NCBI RefSeq assembly: GCF_003625475.1
Contig: NZ_RAIQ01000003.1
Coordinates: forward strand, 372,001 to 436,000
Direction: 5' to 3'
Source: Butyrivibrio sp. X503
GTDB lineage: Bacteria; Bacillota; Clostridia; Lachnospirales; Lachnospiraceae
Length of the DNA: 64,000 bases
In this document: positions 44,528 to 54,371 of the stretch, piece after piece
How the letters are laid out: each line of letters starts with the position of its first letter
How positions within the stretch are numbered: position 1 is the first letter of the stretch
Made by a program: the position numbers and the translations under genes
The notes under the pieces: model-generated
The model's input: only the letters and a program-made list of their open reading frames with translations
Database searches by the model: none
What the model was told of the DNA's origin: nothing

Positions 44528-44568
44528 AATCTTGAACGACGGTAGATTGCCCGTCATTCAAGATTATA
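44528..44568 (-). terminator. Terminator after the cyclase genes overlapping the permease promoter
   Basis: AATCTTGAACGACGG / CCGTCATTCAAGATT (one mismatch), followed on the minus strand by TTTCTTTTTATTT. An extended -10 box TGATATAAT (44571-44563) overlaps the left arm, so the permease transcript would start inside the stem and skip termination. Confidence 0.7.
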
Positions 44569-44603
44569 TCATACTTACGCGCATTTTTTCGTAATGTTTT
44601 TTG

Positions 44604-45689
44604 TCATCCGTGCTTCACCACATGGCAGCCTTTTCCTCTCTCTTTTGCCTCAAACAAAGCACGTCCCGCCATGTTTTTGAGCTCCTCGAAAGAATGCGAA
44701 TTCTTGTCCTCGCATATTCCGATACTGCAAGAAAAGCCCTTGGCGTCTTCGATCTTTAACTTTGCAAGATCCTGCTGGATATTCTTACATCTCTTTTCTA
44801 TAAAGGTCTCAGGCATCTCGCCCATTACAAGCACCATGAACTTATCACCGCCGACACGACCGACAACGTCGCTTGGGTGAAAATACTCTCTAAGAATAGC
44901 ACCAAAATGCTTAAGCGCCTCATCACCGATCTGATGGCCGTAGTCCTCGTTTATATACTTAAAATCATCAAAATCAAAAACAAACAGTGTTGCTTTTGCG
45001 CCCGGATTTCTCTCCGTGATATATTCCTTGCTTCGTTCTTCAAAAGAATTTTTGTTCAAAAGACCCGTGAGTATATCCGTCTTACTCTTTTTCTCCATAT
45101 CGTGCGTCACTTCACTTCTGTCCGTTATGTTATTCATGAGCACATAATAGCAAAGGCTCGTGACCATTATGGAAAGTGCGATAAAGATAATATCCTCGCG
45201 GATCACGGGATTTCTTTTTATCCAATAATCAGCTGAAAGAAAGACAAGTGCTAGTCCTATCTTATATATAAGCATTCGCACGAAATAATCGAGATATACC
45301 GAAGTGATTATAAATATTCCGATCGGCAATATCACAGACATTCTTGAAGGTTTGATATACGCTTCCGTAAGCCCGAACGCAAGAAAGATAACAGAATAAA
45401 ACGCGAGCGAAAAAACTCTTACCCTGTTAAAACTTATGCGTATGAACGGAACGGCCTGCCTGTACGCAAGATAGCACAAGCCGACCACGATCACGGGAAC
45501 AAACAGAAATGCATCGAACTGTATTGTCAGATTACAGCACCAGGATACTACAAAATAAATGAGTATGCTGAGCGTAATAAAGATTGGCGACTGCTCAACC
45601 GCTTTAATATTGTCCGATGCTATCTTTTTCTCATTATAAGCAATAAAAAAATTGCTTCCCTCGTATACTCGATAAAATCTCTCTAACAT
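44604..45689 (-). CDS. Membrane GGDEF protein with degenerate GGDKF active site
   Basis: 361 residues from an ATG at 45689 (AGAGGATA upstream; aligned with the paralogue start). About six N-terminal helices precede the GGDEF domain. The domain has FDFDDFKYINEDYGHQIGD, but the active site is VGRVGGDKFMVLV: the catalytic Glu is Lys (codon AAG). It is probably inactive in cyclic di-GMP synthesis and may be a receptor or partner of the next gene's product. A clear paralogue lies upstream. Confidence 0.88.
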   Translation of the reverse strand: MLERFYRVYEGSNFFIAYNEKKIASDNIKAVEQSPIFITLSILIYFVVSWCCNLTIQFDAFLFVPVIVVGLCYLAYRQAVPFIRISFNRVRVFSLAFYSVIFLAFGLTEAYIKPSRMSVILPIGIFIITSVYLDYFVRMLIYKIGLALVFLSADYWIKRNPVIREDIIFIALSIMVTSLCYYVLMNNITDRSEVTHDMEKKSKTDILTGLLNKNSFEERSKEYITERNPGAKATLFVFDFDDFKYINEDYGHQIGDEALKHFGAILREYFHPSDVVGRVGGDKFMVLVMGEMPETFIEKRCKNIQQDLAKLKIEDAKGFSCSIGICEDKNSHSFEELKNMAGRALFEAKERGKGCHVVKHG

Positions 45690-45797
45690 TTGGATATCCT
45701 CTTGTACACACAAAGAAAAAGCCATGTCTATACATAAAATTATAAGACATGGCTCGATTTTGTACAATAAAACATTTATTAAGTTATGAAAAAAAGC

Positions 45798-46889
45798 TCA
45801 TAAAACGCTTTCAGATATGCAGAATTTAGCTTTTCCGCTCTTTTTGGCCTTATACAAAGCTTCATCCGCAGCGTGATACAACTGGGTAAAATTGCGTCCC
45901 CAGGTATCCTCAACGATTCCTATACTGCACGTAAGTCCCGAGGCCTCATCAATCGTAGTCGTCTTAAACTCATGAAGTACGCTTCGACATCTGCGCTCGG
46001 TAAATCCTTCCGGCATCTCACCCATTACAAGTACCATGAATTCATCGCCTCCGATTCTGCCTATAACATCGTTGGGATGAAAATAGCCCTGCAGGATCTG
46101 GGAAAAGGTCTTTATAACCTTATCGCCTGTCTGGTGTCCGTAATGATCGTTGACGTATTTAAAATTGTCCAGATCAAATATGAAAAGAACACATTTCGCA
46201 CCGGCTATCCTGTTGGTGAGATATTCGTTGCATCGCTCCTCAAAAGAAAGCTTGTTGAGTACGCCTGTGAGAAGATCCGTCGTACTTCTCTGAACCAGTC
46301 TCTTCCTGTCTTCACCCTTATCCGCAGCCAGATCTATGATCTCATAATAGCAAAAGCATGAGATAAGAACTGCCGTTACAGCGATCATGATATCCTTTCG
46401 AACATCATAATACGGTCTTAAGACATAGTCCATGGCACCGTAGATTGCCGTAAGTAGCACCTTGAACCAGGTTGTCTCCACAAAGTTGTCCACGTAGACA
46501 GCCGTAAACGCAACCATGGCAAACGGAAAGAAAATACATCTGGATTCAGTGTTGTGAATAATATCGACATACGAATAGCTTAGTATGATCCAAGCATAGA
46601 ATATAAAGCAATAAATCCTGGTGAGTACAAAGCTCTCGGTAATATTGCTCAAGAATACTCTCTGAAAAAAGGCTATGCCTGCCGCGATAAGACAAAGCAC
46701 TATCTGCGCAGCATAAACCGGATAGTTCCCTGAAAACAAGAACGATAAACAAAGAAGCAAAAGGCATACGCAAGTGAGAAATATTATAAGATCCCCCGTA
46801 TTTCTAATGTTGTCCTCCGCTATCCTTTTCTTGCTATGATGTATGAACGAAACGCTGTCGAAATATCTGTCGAAAATTTTCTGTATCAT
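45798..46889 (-). CDS. Membrane diguanylate cyclase, intact GGDEF
   Basis: 363 residues from an ATG at 46889 (GAGGGATTC upstream). About six membrane helices are followed by a cyclase domain with DLDNFKYVNDHYGHQTGD and IGRIGGDEFMVLV. The catalytic residues are intact. The paralogous gene follows 108 bp later, showing a tandem duplication. TATAAT boxes at 46923-46918 and 46942-46937 could start transcription after infA. Confidence 0.92.
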   Translation of the reverse strand: MIQKIFDRYFDSVSFIHHSKKRIAEDNIRNTGDLIIFLTCVCLLLLCLSFLFSGNYPVYAAQIVLCLIAAGIAFFQRVFLSNITESFVLTRIYCFIFYAWIILSYSYVDIIHNTESRCIFFPFAMVAFTAVYVDNFVETTWFKVLLTAIYGAMDYVLRPYYDVRKDIMIAVTAVLISCFCYYEIIDLAADKGEDRKRLVQRSTTDLLTGVLNKLSFEERCNEYLTNRIAGAKCVLFIFDLDNFKYVNDHYGHQTGDKVIKTFSQILQGYFHPNDVIGRIGGDEFMVLVMGEMPEGFTERRCRSVLHEFKTTTIDEASGLTCSIGIVEDTWGRNFTQLYHAADEALYKAKKSGKAKFCISESVL

Positions 46890-46967
46890 GAATCCCTCAC
46901 ACAAGAACAGGCGTTAAATTATACAACTATATTTTTATTATACTATTTTATTTATTCGGATAAATAA

Positions 46968-47186
46968 TTATTTATCTCTCCAGATAATTCTTCCTTTTGT
47001 AAGATCATAAGGTGAAAGCTCGAGAGTAACCTTATCTCCGGGAAGAATTCTGATGAAGTTCTGGCGGAGCTTACCACTGATATGAGCAAGAACAACGTGT
47101 CCGTTCTCAAGCTCTACCTGAAACATGGTGTTGGGAAGCTTCTCGATTACTTTTCCTTCGATTTCAATAACATCAGCCTTTGACAT
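46968..47186 (-). CDS. infA: Translation initiation factor IF-1
   Basis: 72 residues: [20 protein letters not shown] and [20 protein letters not shown], the OB fold of IF-1. Normal order would place rpmJ next; instead the cyclase pair follows. It is separated from map by 27 bp. Confidence 0.98.
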   Translation of the reverse strand: MSKADVIEIEGKVIEKLPNTMFQVELENGHVVLAHISGKLRQNFIRILPGDKVTLELSPYDLTKGRIIWRDK

Positions 47187-47213
47187 CTTTTATCTCCTTA
47201 TTACAAATTTAAA

Positions 47214-47966
47214 TCAAATAATGGTTAATATCTCCGGTTCACCATCCGTGATGGCGATGGTATTCTCATAATGTGCCGCATATGAACCGTCTACTGTAAC
47301 AACAGTCCACTCATCGTCAAGCCAGCCGACATAGCGCTCACCCATTGTAATCATGGGTTCCACACATATTGTCATGCCTTTCTTAAGCTTGATTCCTCGT
47401 CTCCACTGCTTATAATTGGGAACCGTAGGTTCCTCGTGAAGACTTGTTCCGATGCCGTGTCCTGTGAGTTCTCTGACTATGCCGTAGCCATGTGGCTTAA
47501 TATAAGCATCTATTGCCGCAGATATATCATACAGCCTGTTTCCCGCCTTAGCCTTTTTAATTCCTTCAAAAAAGCTCTCTCTGGTAACATCAATGAGTTT
47601 CTGCGCCTCATCGCTTATCTTGCCGACACCCCAAGTTCTTGCCGCATCAGAATGATACCCCTTATATATAAGTCCCGTATCAAAAGAGACTATGTCTCCT
47701 TCTTGCAGGATTCTGTCTCTGCTTGGTATTCCATGAACGACCTCGTCGTTTACGGATATGCACACAGATGCCGGAAAACCTTCGTAGTTCTTACAATTAG
47801 GTATTCCGCCAAGAGCACGGATAGTCTTTTCCCCGATCTCGTCGAGCTCATAAGTCGAGATACCGGGGCGAAGAGCGGCATGAAGTTCTTCATGAACCTT
47901 AGCCAAAAGATGCCCTGACTGTCGCATAAGGTCTATTTCATTATCTGTTTTAATACTTATAGACAT
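47214..47966 (-). CDS. map: Type I methionine aminopeptidase
   Basis: 250 residues with DTGLIYKGYHSDAARTW (metal Asp), LTGHGIGTSLHEEPTVPNY and CVEPMIT. It removes N-terminal Met from nascent chains. No N-terminal zinc finger. Located between adk and infA as usual in Firmicutes. Confidence 0.97.
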   Translation of the reverse strand: MSISIKTDNEIDLMRQSGHLLAKVHEELHAALRPGISTYELDEIGEKTIRALGGIPNCKNYEGFPASVCISVNDEVVHGIPSRDRILQEGDIVSFDTGLIYKGYHSDAARTWGVGKISDEAQKLIDVTRESFFEGIKKAKAGNRLYDISAAIDAYIKPHGYGIVRELTGHGIGTSLHEEPTVPNYKQWRRGIKLKKGMTICVEPMITMGERYVGWLDDEWTVVTVDGSYAAHYENTIAITDGEPEILTII

Positions 47967-47983
47967 ATATTAACACCAAGACC

Positions 47984-48628
47984 TTAAGCATTCAAAATGC
48001 TAACGATATCATTAAATACAACCTGCATATCCTTAGTTCCGTCTACAGATTTTAAGATACCTTTTTTCTCATAATAATCAATAAGAGGCTGAGTCTGCTC
48101 ATGATAAACGCTGAGTCTGTTCTGAACTGTCTCGGGCTTGTCATCATCTCTCTGTACAAGCTCGCTTCCGCACTTATCGCAGATTCCGTCTTTCTGTGGC
48201 TTAATATGCTCAATATGATAGGTAGCACCACACTTAAGACATGCTCTTCTTCCTGACATTCTGCGAACGATATTCTCATCCGGAACATCTACATTGATGG
48301 CAAAGTCAACCTTGTCACCAAGCTTTGTAAGTTCGGCATCAAGTACGTCTGCCTGAGGGATGGTACGTGGGAAACCATCAAGAACATAGCCGTTCTCACA
48401 ATCCTTATTAGCTACTCTGTCAAGCAAAAGCTCTACTGTAAGCTCATCGGGAACGAGCTGTCCTTTATCCATAAACTCCTTGGCCTTCTTGCCAAGCTCA
48501 GTTCCATTCTTGATATTTGCTCTGAAGATATCTCCTGTTGAGATGTGGGGAATGTTGTACTTCTCCGCGATCATCTGAGCCTGTGTTCCTTTTCCCGCGC
48601 CGGGTGCGCCTAACATAATAATTTTCAT
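47984..48628 (-). CDS. adk: Adenylate kinase (zinc lid)
   Basis: 214 residues. Walker A GAPGAGKGTQAQM, GFPRTIPQAD, and a lid with four cysteines (CLKCGATYH and CDKCG) that bind zinc. It interconverts ATP, ADP and AMP. Located between secY and map. Confidence 0.98.
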   Translation of the reverse strand: MKIIMLGAPGAGKGTQAQMIAEKYNIPHISTGDIFRANIKNGTELGKKAKEFMDKGQLVPDELTVELLLDRVANKDCENGYVLDGFPRTIPQADVLDAELTKLGDKVDFAINVDVPDENIVRRMSGRRACLKCGATYHIEHIKPQKDGICDKCGSELVQRDDDKPETVQNRLSVYHEQTQPLIDYYEKKGILKSVDGTKDMQVVFNDIVSILNA

Positions 48629-48658
48629 AAATCACTATCCTTCTCTAAAAGTAGAATA

Positions 48659-48699
48659 AGAGGTTGCAAGACTCGCACATGGCGAGTCCTGTACCTCTT
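48659..48699 (-). terminator. Intercistronic hairpin between secY and adk
   Basis: Outer AGAGGT/ACCTCT and inner GACTCGC/GCGAGTC stems with a short ACATG-like loop. On the coding strand only a weak T-run follows, so it may attenuate or protect mRNA rather than end it. Confidence 0.5.
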
Positions 48700-48714
48700 T
48701 TTAGTTACAAAAAA

Positions 48715-50037
48715 TTAGTCTTCCAAAAAGCCTTTGTAATTGCGAACCAGCATCTGAGATTCAATCTGCTTGATTGTCTCAAGGATAACGCTTACCACGA
48801 TGATAAGGCTGGTTCCTCCAAATGAAACCTTAGCTCCGAACATACCGTTAAAGAAGATGGGAAGCACACCGATGATGGTGAGTCCGCAAGCTCCGATAAA
48901 GATAATGTAGTTCAGAATGTTTGTAAGATATTCGCTTGTGGGCTTTCCGGGTCTGATTCCGGGTATAAATCCGCCCTGCTTCTTCATGTTCTCTGCAATC
49001 TCAATAGGATTGAAAGTAATTGACGTATAGAAATACGCAAAGAAGATAAGCAAAAGAATATATACCACTAATCCAATCGAATAGTTCCAGTGATTGGGAT
49101 TACACCAGTTACTCTGGCTAAGATAATTCACAACTTCAGTCCAGAATTCGTTTCCTTTATTACCTGTTAACTGTAATATAAGACCGGGGAACTGGAAAAG
49201 TGACATTGCGAAAATAATAGGCATAACGCCTGCTGTATTAACTTTAAGGGGAATCTCCGAACGGTTTCCACCGTAGGTCTTTCTACCCTGTATCTTTTTG
49301 GCATACTGAACAGGAATTCTACGCTCAGCGCCATTAAGAACTACTACCAATACAACCATTATAACGATTACTGCAAGAATAATTATTGCAGAAACCACTC
49401 CCCTAGCAATAGGCTTACCGATCACAAACTGTTTGAAGAGTGCCGCTATATCATTGGGCATTCTTGAAAGAATGTTTATGGTCAGAACTATTGAAATACC
49501 GTTTCCAACCCCTTTGTCTGTGATTCTTTCGCCAATCCACATCAGGAATGCACTACCGGCTGTAAGTGCAGCTACAATCTCAATTACAAGGAATACCTTA
49601 TTGCCTTCCACAAGCATATCTTTTGTTCTTGAGAATCCGATTGCCATCGCAACAGACTCTACAAGTGCAAGAGCAATAGTAAAGAACCTTGTAAGCTTTG
49701 TAAGCTTCTTTCTTCCGTCCTCTCCGTCTTTCTGCCATTCCTCAAACTTGGGAATAGCAATTGTAAGGAGCTGAACTATAATGGATGATGTGATATAAGG
49801 TGTGATGCTGAGAGCAAGTATTGACATACTCTCAAACGATCCACCGGTGAATCGATCCAAAAAGCCAAGATTATCACCATCTGTAAGACTTGCATACCAA
49901 CTTTTGAAAACCTCGATATTAACTCCTGTTACAGGAATAGCCGATCCAAGTCTGATTACTGCAAGCATAAAGAGAGTGAAAAGAATTTTCATTCTGATCT
50001 CTTTGACCTTTAATGCATTCATTAGGGACTTAAACAT
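48715..50037 (-). CDS. secY: Preprotein translocase subunit SecY
   Basis: 440 residues with ten transmembrane helices; typical segments are SAIPVTGVNIEVFKSW, GGNRSEIPLKVNTAGVMPII and GFIPGIRPGKPTSEYL. It forms the secretion channel. Its start overlaps the rplO stop by one base. Confidence 0.98.
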   Translation of the reverse strand: MFKSLMNALKVKEIRMKILFTLFMLAVIRLGSAIPVTGVNIEVFKSWYASLTDGDNLGFLDRFTGGSFESMSILALSITPYITSSIIVQLLTIAIPKFEEWQKDGEDGRKKLTKLTRFFTIALALVESVAMAIGFSRTKDMLVEGNKVFLVIEIVAALTAGSAFLMWIGERITDKGVGNGISIVLTINILSRMPNDIAALFKQFVIGKPIARGVVSAIIILAVIVIMVVLVVVLNGAERRIPVQYAKKIQGRKTYGGNRSEIPLKVNTAGVMPIIFAMSLFQFPGLILQLTGNKGNEFWTEVVNYLSQSNWCNPNHWNYSIGLVVYILLLIFFAYFYTSITFNPIEIAENMKKQGGFIPGIRPGKPTSEYLTNILNYIIFIGACGLTIIGVLPIFFNGMFGAKVSFGGTSLIIVVSVILETIKQIESQMLVRNYKGFLED

Positions 50038-50477
50038 TAGATCACCTCTGTTGTTCCACCAAGTGCCTCGATTTTCTCTTTAGCAGCTGCGCTGAACGCA
50101 TTTGCCTTAACCGTAAGCTTCTTAGTAAATTCTCCGTTTCCAAGAATCTTTACACCATCAAGCTCTTTCTTGATGATACCCTGATCCTTGAGTGCCTGAA
50201 CATCCACAACTGCTCCGTTGTCAAATACTTCAAGAGCGCTTACGTTGATTCCTACGATATTCTTATGATTGATATTCTTGAAACCTCTCTTGGGAAGTCT
50301 TCTGAAAAGGGGCATCTGACCACCTTCAAAGCCAAGTCTGGGAGCTCCTGAACGAGCCTTCTGACCCTTGTGACCCTTACCGGCTGTCTTACCGTTTCCT
50401 GAAGCATGTCCACGGCCTCTTCTAAAATTATCGCTCTGTACAGAACCTTCAGCAGGTCTTAAGTTTGATAATTCCAT
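50037..50477 (-). CDS. rplO: 50S ribosomal protein L15
   Basis: 146 residues: [20 protein letters not shown], then [20 protein letters not shown] and [18 protein letters not shown] late 50S assembly protein. Confidence 0.98.
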   Translation of the reverse strand: MELSNLRPAEGSVQSDNFRRGRGHASGNGKTAGKGHKGQKARSGAPRLGFEGGQMPLFRRLPKRGFKNINHKNIVGINVSALEVFDNGAVVDVQALKDQGIIKKELDGVKILGNGEFTKKLTVKANAFSAAAKEKIEALGGTTEVI

Positions 50478-50499
50478 GATATTCCTCCTTCATTTAACT

Positions 50500-50569
50500 C
50501 CGGAGCTCGTACCGCTCAGCGCAGCCGATATCGCTATCTGCCACTCGCGTATACATAGAGCAGCCCCGG
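50500..50569 (-). promoter_or_regulatory. Structured spacer between rpmD and rplO
   Basis: CCGGAGCT and AGCCCCGG can pair as an outer stem (with a G-U pair) across 54 nt that hold smaller GC-rich helices. The spacer is 127 bp although neighbouring genes lie 15-30 bp apart. No known motif was recognised. Confidence 0.35.
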
Positions 50570-50604
50570 ATACTATTTACATGTAATCTAGAATAATCTA
50601 AAAA

Positions 50605-50799
50605 TTAGATTTCTTCAACTTTTACAAGATGTCTGATCTGCTGAATCTGTCCTCTTGTTGCTGAGTTATCGGGAAGTTCAACAGAACTGTTAAGCTTCTT
50701 AAATCCCATTGATTTAACTGTTGCCACCTGCTTAGGAATAGCTCCGATTGTGGACTTAACCAATGTGATCTTAAGCTTCTTATCACTACTCTTTGCCAT
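50605..50799 (-). CDS. rpmD: 50S ribosomal protein L30
   Basis: 64 residues: LKITLVKSTIGAIPKQVATV and RGQIQQIRHLVKVEEI. Bacterial short form, located between rpsE and rplO. Confidence 0.97.
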   Translation of the reverse strand: MAKSSDKKLKITLVKSTIGAIPKQVATVKSMGFKKLNSSVELPDNSATRGQIQQIRHLVKVEEI

Positions 50800-50814
50800 T
50801 GATTTTTCCTCCTA

Positions 50815-51324
50815 TCAAGCAGTTACATCAGCAACGGACTTACCGCGCTTAGCTGCTACTTCTTCAGGTGTCTTAAGCTGAGCAAGGCCATTGATTGTAG
50901 CATAAACAACATTCTGCTTATTGTTAGAACCAAGTGACTTTGTTCTGATATTTCTGATTCCTGCAAGCTCACATACTGAACGAGCGGGACCTCCGGCGAT
51001 GATACCGGTACCTTCGGGTGATCTCTTAAGTAAAACTTCAGCAGAGCCGAACTTACCTACGAAATCATGTGTGATACTGTTGTTCTCATCAAGAGGAACT
51101 GTGATGAGATTCTTTGTAGCATCTTCCTTACCCTTACGGATAGCGTCCGGGACTTCAGTAGACTTGCCCAGACCAACACCAACGTGTCCGTTGTTATCAC
51201 CTACAACAACAAGTGCAGTGAACTTCATGTTACGTCCACCTTTAACAACCTTAGTAACACGCTTGATGGTTACAACTTTATCTGTCAATTCAAGCTGACT
51301 AGCATCAACTATTGTACGCTTCAT
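50815..51324 (-). CDS. rpsE: 30S ribosomal protein S5
   Basis: 169 residues: [40 protein letters not shown] and [19 protein letters not shown]. It influences decoding accuracy. Confidence 0.98.
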   Translation of the reverse strand: MKRTIVDASQLELTDKVVTIKRVTKVVKGGRNMKFTALVVVGDNNGHVGVGLGKSTEVPDAIRKGKEDATKNLITVPLDENNSITHDFVGKFGSAEVLLKRSPEGTGIIAGGPARSVCELAGIRNIRTKSLGSNNKQNVVYATINGLAQLKTPEEVAAKRGKSVADVTA

Positions 51325-51342
51325 ATTGTGTTTTCTCCCTTC

Positions 51343-51711
51343 TTAGAATTCAAGGCCAGCTTCTCTGGCAGCATCAGCTAAAGCTTTTACTTTTCCGTGG
51401 TAGATATATCCACCTCTGTCAAATACAACGGCCTTGATGCCCTTATCTAATGCTCTCTTTGCTACAACATTACCGATCTTTGTAGCAGCCTCAATGTCGT
51501 CTGTATTCTTGAGCTCTGCCTTGATATCTTTTTCAAGAGTTGAAGCAGAAACAATTGTCTTGCCGGCAACATCATCAATAACCTGTGCATAAACATGATT
51601 ATTGCTTCTAAATACTGCTAAACGTGGTCTCTCAGCTGTTCCGCTGAAACGATTACGAATCTTCATGTGCTTTTTAGCACGAACTTTCTGTCTTGATTCT
51701 TTACTAACCAT
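51343..51711 (-). CDS. rplR: 50S ribosomal protein L18
   Basis: 122 residues: [20 protein letters not shown], then [20 protein letters not shown] and AAREAGLEF. It binds 5S rRNA. Confidence 0.98.
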   Translation of the reverse strand: MVSKESRQKVRAKKHMKIRNRFSGTAERPRLAVFRSNNHVYAQVIDDVAGKTIVSASTLEKDIKAELKNTDDIEAATKIGNVVAKRALDKGIKAVVFDRGGYIYHGKVKALADAAREAGLEF

Positions 51712-51732
51712 TTTGCACTCTCCTTATCTTAA

Positions 51733-52272
51733 TTACTTCTTACCTGTCTTACCAACCTTACGCTTGATAACTTCATCAATGTACTTGATTCCTTTGCCCT
51801 TATAAGGTTCGGGAGCTCTCTTCTCTCTGATGATAGCAGCGTGCTGGCCAACAGCCTCTTTGTCGATTCCCTTAACAGTGATTATCTGTCCCTCAACTAC
51901 TGTCTCAACTCCTTCAGGATCAGTAAGTTCAACGGGATGTGAATAACCAAGTGTAAGAGAGAGTGTCTTACCATTCTTAGCAGCTCTGTAACCTACACCG
52001 TTAACCTCGAGCTTCTTCTCGAAACCATCTGTTACACCAACAACCATGTTGTTGAGAAGGCTTCTTGAAAGACCGTGTAAAGCTCTTGTCTTCTTCTGAT
52101 CGTCAGGTCTCTTAACTTCGATCTGACCATCTGCCTGTGAGAAAGAAATCTCAGCAGGGAATACTCTTGTAAGGGTACCCTTAGGTCCCTTAACAGTCAC
52201 CTTATTATTTTCTGCAACTTCTACTGTAACTCCAGCAGGAACTGCGATTGGCATTTTTCCGATTCGTGACAT
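51733..52272 (-). CDS. rplF: 50S ribosomal protein L6
   Basis: 179 residues: [39 protein letters not shown] and [20 protein letters not shown]. It lies near the GTPase centre. Confidence 0.98.
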   Translation of the reverse strand: MSRIGKMPIAVPAGVTVEVAENNKVTVKGPKGTLTRVFPAEISFSQADGQIEVKRPDDQKKTRALHGLSRSLLNNMVVGVTDGFEKKLEVNGVGYRAAKNGKTLSLTLGYSHPVELTDPEGVETVVEGQIITVKGIDKEAVGQHAAIIREKRAPEPYKGKGIKYIDEVIKRKVGKTGKK

Positions 52273-52287
52273 GCCCGTACCTCCAAT

Positions 52288-52689
52288 TTACCAAATGAAT
52301 GCAAGAACTTCGCCACCAACCTGGAGCTCTCTTGCTTTTTTATCAGTTACAACGCCCTGGTTTGTTGAAATGATCGCAATACCAAGACCGCCTAATACTC
52401 TGGGAAGCTCATCCTTGCCTGCGTATACACGAAGACCGGGTTTTGAGATTCTCTTAAGGCCTGTAATAACCTTATCGTTTCTGTCTGCACCGTACTTAAG
52501 TGTGATGTGAAGATTCTTGAAAGCGCCATCTTCAACAACATCAAGCTTCTTAATATAACCCTCATCAAGAAGAATGTTTGCAATCGCAAGCTTCATCTTT
52601 GAAGAAGGAACATCAACAGTGTCATGCTTTGCAGTATTTGCGTTACGAATTCTTGTAAGCATATCTGCAATAGGATCGTTCATTGCCAT
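52288..52689 (-). CDS. rpsH: 30S ribosomal protein S8
   Basis: 133 residues: [39 protein letters not shown] and [16 protein letters not shown]. It binds central 16S rRNA and in some bacteria represses its own operon. A hairpin-containing spacer of 178 bp precedes it. Confidence 0.98.
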   Translation of the reverse strand: MAMNDPIADMLTRIRNANTAKHDTVDVPSSKMKLAIANILLDEGYIKKLDVVEDGAFKNLHITLKYGADRNDKVITGLKRISKPGLRVYAGKDELPRVLGGLGIAIISTNQGVVTDKKARELQVGGEVLAFIW

Positions 52690-52787
52690 TTTAAATTGCC
52701 TCCTTAATTATTCTTGCTTCGCCTTACTACTCCCCGAATTGAGCAGAGACACGAAGCCGCAATGTTTAAATATATAGGCGTCATACG

Positions 52788-52822
52788 CAAAATGCTTAAC
52801 ACGCAAGCGTGTATGCATTTTG
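52788..52822. promoter_or_regulatory. Strong hairpin between rpsN and rpsH
   Basis: CAAAATGC-TTA-ACACGC, an AA loop, then GCGTGT-AT-GCATTTTG: two perfect stems (8 and 6 bp) separated by a small asymmetric bulge. No T-run on the coding strand. Possible RNA processing or S8 autoregulation site. Confidence 0.55.
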
Positions 52823-52867
52823 TTTTAATGACCCTAACAAATAAAAGTTAACTATAAAACTACAGAA

Positions 52868-53053
52868 TTACCAAGATGCCTTACGAACACCAGGAATCTC
52901 GCCCTTATATGCAAGCTCACGGAAGCAAATTCTGCAGATTCCGTACTTTCTAAGATAAGCATGAGGACGACCACAGATCTTACAACGGTTGTATGCACGT
53001 GTAGAGAACTTAGGTTTCATCTGCTGTTTCAACTTCATGGATAATTTAGCCAT
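52868..53053 (-). CDS. rpsN: 30S ribosomal protein S14, zinc type (type Z)
   Basis: 61 residues with two CxxC pairs ([20 protein letters not shown]), the zinc form of S14. Located between rplE and rpsH as in all Clostridia. Confidence 0.98.
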   Translation of the reverse strand: MAKLSMKLKQQMKPKFSTRAYNRCKICGRPHAYLRKYGICRICFRELAYKGEIPGVRKASW

Positions 53054-53073
53054 GTGTTATTTCCCTCCTATAA

Positions 53074-53616
53074 TTACTTTGCAAAAGGCATATTGAACAG
53101 TCTGAGAAGCTCACGAGCCTCTTCGTCTGTCTTAGCTGTTGTTGTGAAAATTACATCCATACCTCTTGTCTTATCGATCTTATCATACTCGATCTCAGGG
53201 AAGATGAGCTGCTCTTTAAGTCCAAGTGCATAGTTTCCTCTTCCGTCAAAAGAGTTAGGATTAACTCCTCTGAAGTCACGAACTCTGGGAAGAGCAAGGT
53301 TTACGAGACGATCAAGGAAATCGTACATCTTCTCGCCACGGAGTGTAACCTTACATCCGATAGGCATGCCCTCTCTCAACTTGAAGTTAGCGATTGACTT
53401 CTTAGCCTTTGTATAGATAGGCTTCTGGCCTGTGATGATAGCCATATCGTTTGCAGCGTTCTCAAGAAGCTTAGCATTCTCCTTAGCTTCTCCAACTGCC
53501 ATATTTACAACGATCTTGTCGAGCTTAGGTACCTGCATAACGTTCTTATAACCGAACTTCTTGGTCATAGCATCAACGATCTCGTTCTTGTATAAATCTT
53601 TATATCTACTACTCAA
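53074..53616 (-). CDS. rplE: 50S ribosomal protein L5
   Basis: 180 residues: [38 protein letters not shown] and [20 protein letters not shown]. It binds 5S rRNA and the P-site tRNA. Confidence 0.98.
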   Translation of the reverse strand: MSSRYKDLYKNEIVDAMTKKFGYKNVMQVPKLDKIVVNMAVGEAKENAKLLENAANDMAIITGQKPIYTKAKKSIANFKLREGMPIGCKVTLRGEKMYDFLDRLVNLALPRVRDFRGVNPNSFDGRGNYALGLKEQLIFPEIEYDKIDKTRGMDVIFTTTAKTDEEARELLRLFNMPFAK

Positions 53617-53638
53617 CGTTTAATACCTCCTTCCAAAA

Positions 53639-53968
53639 TTAGTCAATAACCTCACCGGTCTTTTTAGCGATGCGGTTCTTCTTTACAACCTTACCGTTCT
53701 CGTCCTTCTCAACCTTGAAGCCGATTCTGGTAGGCTTGCCCTTGTGAAGATACACAACGTTTGAGATATCAAGAGCAGCTTCGCTCTCTACAATTCCGCC
53801 GTTAGGGTTCTTTGCTGAAGGCTTCTCATGCTTTGTAACCTTATTGATACCCTCTACAACAACCTTACCGTTCTTAGGATCAACAGAAAGAACTTTGCCT
53901 TCCTTGTCGATTTCTCTACCGGCGATAACCTTTACAGTATCGCCCTTCTTAATCTTACATGTTGACAT
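53639..53968 (-). CDS. rplX: 50S ribosomal protein L24
   Basis: 109 residues from an ATG at 53968 (AAGGAGGCGCCCATA upstream). The KOW motif reads KKGDTVKVIAGREIDKEGKV; later NKVTKHEKPSAKNPNGGIVE. It starts 50S assembly. Confidence 0.98.
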   Translation of the reverse strand: MSTCKIKKGDTVKVIAGREIDKEGKVLSVDPKNGKVVVEGINKVTKHEKPSAKNPNGGIVESEAALDISNVVYLHKGKPTRIGFKVEKDENGKVVKKNRIAKKTGEVID

Positions 53969-53981
53969 TATGGGCGCCTCC

Positions 53982-54350
53982 TTATAATACTTCCGGAGCA
54001 AGAGAAAGGATCTTCATGAATTTCTTCTCACGAAGCTCTCTGGCTACGGGTCCAAAAATACGTGTTCCCTTAGGCGTACCATCTTCATTGATAACAACAG
54101 CAGCGTTCTCATCAAATCTGATGTAGGAACCGTCCTTACGACGTGTCTCTTTAACAGTACGAACGACAACAGCCTTTACAACATCACCCTTCTTTACAAC
54201 TCCGCCGGGTGTTGCTTCTTTAACGGAAGCAACGATAGTGTCGCCGATTCTCGCATATCTTCTTGTAGATCCACCCATAACACGGATAGTGAGAAGCTCT
54301 TTCGCACCGGTGTTATCAGCGACCTTCAGTCTACTTTCCTGCTGAATCAT
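53982..54350 (-). CDS. rplN: 50S ribosomal protein L14
   Basis: 122 residues: [20 protein letters not shown] and [20 protein letters not shown]. It lies at the subunit interface. Confidence 0.98.
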   Translation of the reverse strand: MIQQESRLKVADNTGAKELLTIRVMGGSTRRYARIGDTIVASVKEATPGGVVKKGDVVKAVVVRTVKETRRKDGSYIRFDENAAVVINEDGTPKGTRIFGPVARELREKKFMKILSLAPEVL

Positions 54351-54371
54351 GATATTTCTCCTTTTTTCGTA

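Noticed and set aside
44494..44603. Uracil or PyrR-type riboswitch before uraA
   Set aside because: The -10 box overlaps the hairpin, so the permease mRNA cannot contain the whole stem.
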